7,950 nucleotides of DNA from an uncultured Oribacterium sp. (GTDB lineage Bacteria > Bacillota > Clostridia > Lachnospirales > Lachnospiraceae). The first letter of the stretch is position 1. Each line of letters opens with the position of its first letter. The notes under the pieces were generated by a model, which worked only from the letters and a program-made list of their open reading frames with translations, ran no database searches and was not told where the DNA came from. A program made the translations under genes and the position numbers. The stretch spans positions 1 to 7,950 of the forward strand of contig CAAGRO010000264.1 in NCBI GenBank assembly GCA_900772695.1. The letters are read 5' to 3'. This document shows, in pieces, positions 5,287-7,950 of this stretch.

Positions 5287-5295
5287 TGATATAAT
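5287..5295 (+). promoter_or_regulatory. Predicted extended -10 promoter of the zinc-ribbon protein gene
   Basis: A perfect TATAAT (5290-5295) is preceded by TG one base upstream, forming an extended -10 element. The -35 region 17 bases upstream (TAACCA, 5267-5272) is weak, as is usual for extended -10 promoters. Transcription would start near 5302, giving a leader of about 59 bases. Confidence 0.65.
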
Positions 5296-5321
5296 AAAAT
5301 AAGGACTGTCTAAATATATTT

Positions 5322-5340
5322 GCTTCGCATCCCGCGAAGC
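5322..5340 (+). promoter_or_regulatory. Hairpin in the leader of the zinc-ribbon protein gene
   Basis: GCTTCGC (5322-5328) pairs with GCGAAGC (5334-5340) around ATCCC. Outside it, AAATAT (5312-5317) can pair with ATATTT (5355-5360) directly before the start codon, so the leader could enclose the weak ribosome binding site AAGG (5350-5353). No T run follows, so it is not a terminator. Translational control is inference. Confidence 0.4.
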
Positions 5341-5360
5341 GCACTGAACAAGGCATATTT

Positions 5361-7950
5361 ATGATTTGTACAAACTGTGGAAAAGAAATACAGGATGGCG
5401 CGTCGTTCTGCCCTTACTGCGGAGCGCTGTTTGCCGACGGCTTAGTCCGGATCCATTACGAGGCGCAGCTCGAGCGCTCGGCGGAGACGCTTCCGGTCTA
5501 CAACGCGGAAACCGTGCGTGCGGCCTGGGACCGTCAGAAGGCGACCATCGGCGACGACCTTTCGGCGAAGCTCGATCAGATGGCGGAGACCCCGTCGGCC
5601 AATGCAGGCGACCTCAACGCGGATGACGTAAGCTCGACGCACGTTGCCGCCGTATCGTCGGCCAATGCTGGTGATCTCGACATGGATGGCGCAGCCACGA
5701 CACTCGCTACAGGCGCTGCGTCATCGGCTGATGCAGGCGACCTTGACATGGATGGCGCAGCGGCAGATCGTGGCATGATGCAGGACGGTGAGCCTGCACC
5801 CGAAGGAGATGCTGAAGAGACCGCAAACGCGCCGACCCGTGAGGATATCGACGCGGATTTCGATGTAGACTTCGGTGAAAAACGCGATGCTTCATCGAAA
5901 ACGTCTGCTGTAGATACTTCTTCGGAAGATGAGGAGGATTACGATCCGGCAGCGGAAGACGAAGCGATCCTGGATGAGTTTTACAAAAAGGCTCTCCGCT
6001 TCGAGGCGGAGGAGCGTCGCCGGCGTGAGGAAGAAGAGCGCAAAGCCCGCGAGGAAGCCGAGGCGAGAGCCGAAGCAGAGCGGAAGGCGCGCGAAGAGGC
6101 GGAACGTATCGCCCGCGAAGAAGCAGCGGCGAGAGCGGAAGCTGAGCGCCTCGCACGTGAAGAAGCGGAGCGCATCGCCCGCGAAGAAGCTGCGGCGAGA
6201 GCGGAAGCAGAGCGTCTCGCGCGTGAAGAAGCGGAGCGCAAGGCCCGCGAAGAGGAAGAGGCGAGAGCCGAGGCTGAGCGCAAGGCACAGGAAGAAGCCG
6301 AAGCCCAGGCGAAGAAGGACGCAGAACGTGCCGAACTAGAAGAAGCGATGAAGCAGGAACTCCTGAACCTCGCCTCCCATAAAACCCTCGGCACCCACAT
6401 GTTCGACGATGACGAGGACGATGAAGCAGAAGCTGCAACGACAGAAGAAGTCGTAGAGGAAACATCTGAAGACTCGACAGAAGAGGCGGAAGTCGCAGAA
6501 GAGTCAGAGACTTCAGAGACGATGGAAGTCGTAGAAGGGACAGAAGAAGCTTCTACCGAAAAAACGACAGACGATGCGGCTGCCGAAGAGGAAGCTACCG
6601 AAGAAGAGACTTCCGAAGCAACCGAATCTTCCGATGAGGTTGAGTCGGTAGAAGCAGAAGAAGCAGCTGCCGAAGAGCCAGGGACTACTGAAGAAACAGA
6701 AGCAGTAGAGCAGTCTTCTGGGGAAGAAACTGAAGAGACTTCTACCGAGGAAGTAGCAGAATCTGACGAATCCATCGAAGAGGAAGCTACCGAGGAATGT
6801 GAATCCTCAGAGGAAAACACAGCAGATTCGATGGAAGATAGTACCGAGTCTTCAGAAACTACCGATGCAACCGAATCTTCCACTGAGGAAACAACGGACG
6901 AAGCAGCAGAATCTGACGAAACAGTCGAAGAAGCATCTGTCGAAGCGCCGGAAACTACGGAAGAAACAGAATCCGTAGAGGAAACCGAGGAAACTTCCGA
7001 GGGGGAAACAGACGAAGATTCCGAGACAGCAGAAGTGATCCCGATCGCGGATCATCTGCCGGACGATGCGGAGGAAGAGTCCGAGGATGATTCCGACGAT
7101 GACGACATCGATGAGGATTCCGACGACCTCGACACCGATGATACCGGTGACGCGGATTCTGATGCTGACCTCGATTCTGACGAGTCTCTCGACAGCGATG
7201 CTGATGATTCCGACGACCTTGACACTGACGACTCTGATGACGAGGATTCCGACCTCGACGCTGACGACTTCTCAGAGGAAGACTCCGCCGCCACCGACGA
7301 GGATTCCGACACTGATGAAAGCGATCACACCGCCACCATCACTCCGCTCAACGATTTTGATCGTGTCGATCAGATGCTGGGCGTGAGCACCACCACTGAC
7401 ACTACCGAATCCGAGACTTCCGCGGCACGCACGCACAACCCGAAGCGGCTCGTGAAAGTTGCGGTCGCAGTGATCGCCGTCGTGGCCGTAGCATTGGCGG
7501 GATGGTACCAGATGCCAGCCACGAAGGAGAGCCGGATCCGCAGACAGGCGGAGAAGGCCTACGCAGCCGCTGACTATGCGACTGCGGCCGCAGCGTACCA
7601 GCAGCTGTTCGGCTATGGTGTGCAGAGTGAGGAAATCTACCTCCACGCCGCTGACGCCTACGCAGACGCCGGACACCACGCCGAGGCCGTCGCGCTCCTG
7701 AAGAACAGCCTCGCGGATTACCCGGACAGCAGCGCGCTGAAGGACGAGCTCGAAGCGCTGGACCCGACGGTTCACTTCGACCCGGAGGGCGGCGACTTCA
7801 CTGATCCGGTCAGCATGAAGCTGAGCACCGACGCCGGCGACCCGATTTGCTACACGATCCAGCGGGACGGCGACAGCACGAAGCCGGAGACGATCGAATA
7901 CGCCACCCCGGCCGAGCTCAGCTACAGCGGCCGCTACACCGTGACCGCCC
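5361..7950 (+). CDS. Zinc-ribbon, coiled-coil, acidic single-span membrane protein with CHB_HEX_C-like domain (3' end outside window)
   Basis: The frame is open from ATG 5361 to the window end, 863 codons without a stop; AAGG (5350-5353) is a modest ribosome binding site. Domains seen: zinc ribbon with C3xxC6 and C17xxC20 (MICTNCGKEIQDG, FCPYCGALF); three imperfect SANAGDLDMD repeats (79-133); charged Ala/Glu/Arg coiled coil (about 213-335) with four 22-residue repeats; Glu/Thr/Ser-rich then Asp/Ser-rich acidic stretch (about 349-654); one hydrophobic span (about 697-716); TPR-like helices (about 720-795, AEKAYAAADYATAAAAYQQL); and from about 798 a sheet-rich segment resembling the chitobiase/beta-hexosaminidase C-terminal domain (FDPEGGDFTDPVSMKL, IEYATP). 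Similar zinc-ribbon/TM/TPR/CHB_HEX_C combinations are known in clostridia without assigned function. There is no signal peptide, so a cytoplasmic N-terminus is likely, but positive residues lie on both sides of the span. The enzyme domain of chitobiase is absent and no catalytic role is implied. Confidence 0.85.
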   Translation, partial: MICTNCGKEIQDGASFCPYCGALFADGLVRIHYEAQLERSAETLPVYNAETVRAAWDRQKATIGDDLSAKLDQMAETPSANAGDLNADDVSSTHVAAVSSANAGDLDMDGAATTLATGAASSADAGDLDMDGAAADRGMMQDGEPAPEGDAEETANAPTREDIDADFDVDFGEKRDASSKTSAVDTSSEDEEDYDPAAEDEAILDEFYKKALRFEAEERRRREEEERKAREEAEARAEAERKAREEAERIAREEAAARAEAERLAREEAERIAREEAAARAEAERLAREEAERKAREEEEARAEAERKAQEEAEAQAKKDAERAELEEAMKQELLNLASHKTLGTHMFDDDEDDEAEAATTEEVVEETSEDSTEEAEVAEESETSETMEVVEGTEEASTEKTTDDAAAEEEATEEETSEATESSDEVESVEAEEAAAEEPGTTEETEAVEQSSGEETEETSTEEVAESDESIEEEATEECESSEENTADSMEDSTESSETTDATESSTEETTDEAAESDETVEEASVEAPETTEETESVEETEETSEGETDEDSETAEVIPIADHLPDDAEEESEDDSDDDDIDEDSDDLDTDDTGDADSDADLDSDESLDSDADDSDDLDTDDSDDEDSDLDADDFSEEDSAATDEDSDTDESDHTATITPLNDFDRVDQMLGVSTTTDTTESETSAARTHNPKRLVKVAVAVIAVVAVALAGWYQMPATKESRIRRQAEKAYAAADYATAAAAYQQLFGYGVQSEEIYLHAADAYADAGHHAEAVALLKNSLADYPDSSALKDELEALDPTVHFDPEGGDFTDPVSMKLSTDAGDPICYTIQRDGDSTKPETIEYATPAELSYSGRYTVTA
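5595..5759 (+). repeat. Three imperfect SANAGDLDMD-type repeats in the zinc-ribbon protein
   Basis: Repeat cores start at 5595, 5658 and 5724, that is 63 and then 66 bases apart, encoding SANAGDLNADDV, SANAGDLDMDGA and SADAGDLDMDGA. The second and third are closest. The changes are mostly third-position or conservative, pointing to an in-frame duplication in the linker after the zinc ribbon. Each resembles a short acidic calcium-loop-like pattern (D-x-D-x-D), but is too short to call a calcium-binding motif. Confidence 0.75.
6042..6305 (+). repeat. Four tandem 66-bp (22-residue) coiled-coil repeats
   Basis: Units lie at 6042-6107, 6108-6173, 6174-6239 and 6240-6305. The consensus is two 11-residue halves, [IK]AREEAAARAE then AER[LK]AREEAER. 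The two central units encode identical peptides and differ by four bases, all synonymous third positions; the outer units are more diverged. The 11-residue half-period fits a hendecad-type, long straight coiled coil or single alpha-helix with alternating Arg and Glu. The repeat is coding and in frame. Confidence 0.85.

Noticed and set aside
4917..5294. Plus-strand frame overlapping rplL and running past its terminator
   Set aside because: It is a shifted frame of rplL, very rich in Arg and Leu, and passes through the terminator; no family resemblance.
6042..6305. Possible CRISPR-like or other non-coding tandem array
   Set aside because: Units are contiguous without spacers, are exactly 22 codons and encode a coiled coil in frame with substitutions that are synonymous in the central pair.
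5981..6883. 300-residue Ser/Ala/Val-rich minus-strand frame opposite the acidic coding region
   Set aside because: Serine-, alanine- and valine-rich low complexity is what the reverse of Glu/Thr/Ser-rich codons gives; the plus frame runs unbroken for 863 codons with recognisable domains.
7052..7312. Ser-rich minus-strand frame opposite the Asp/Ser tract
   Set aside because: Mirror of GAT/GAC/TCC repeats in the plus-strand gene; no binding site or domain.

Overview
The window looks like chromosomal DNA from a Gram-positive Firmicute, most likely a clostridial (Lachnospiraceae-like) bacterium. This is inferred from the gene order rpmG-secE-nusG-rplK-rplA-rplJ-rplL, the short 65-residue SecE, the 49-residue zinc-binding L33, a classical L10 leader with a transcription attenuator, strong AGGAGG-type ribosome binding sites and sigma-A type promoters. 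Species-level assignment is not possible from what I can see.

Layout. (1) Positions 2-448 hold the 3' part of a ComFC-type phosphoribosyltransferase gene (plus strand, cut by the window edge). (2) It converges on a LysR-family regulator on the minus strand (592-1503). The gap between them carries a 106-bp, nearly perfect long hairpin (470-575). (3) A 311-bp divergent intergenic region (1504-1814) contains a minus-strand promoter for the regulator and a near-consensus plus-strand promoter for the translation/transcription operon. (4) Positions 1815-3903 carry rpmG (GTG start), secE, nusG, rplK and rplA. (5) A second promoter and the L10 leader with its attenuator (about 3922-4075) precede rplJ and rplL (to 5101), which end at a very strong intrinsic terminator. 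(6) A second terminator-like hairpin and a new extended -10 promoter then drive a very long open frame (5361 to the window end, at least 863 codons). It encodes a zinc-ribbon protein with alanine/glutamate coiled-coil repeats, about 300 residues of acidic low-complexity sequence, one membrane segment, a TPR-like helical region and a chitobiase/beta-hexosaminidase C-terminal-like domain.

How the genes work together. rpmG, rplK, rplA, rplJ and rplL encode proteins of the large ribosomal subunit (L33, and the L11/L1/L10/L12 stalk and GTPase-associated regions). SecE is the small essential subunit of the Sec translocon, and NusG couples RNA polymerase elongation with translation. The L10 leader lets free L10-L12 complex limit rplJL transcription. 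The flanking genes (comFC-like, lysR, zinc-ribbon protein) are visibly more GC-rich and use different codons. That fits ordinary genes beside a highly expressed, codon-optimised ribosomal block at least as well as it fits horizontal transfer.

Most of the window is ordinary housekeeping DNA. The parts most worth a second look are the long acidic zinc-ribbon membrane protein and the 106-bp hairpin between the two convergent genes. I found no clear sign of a new defence or mobile system.
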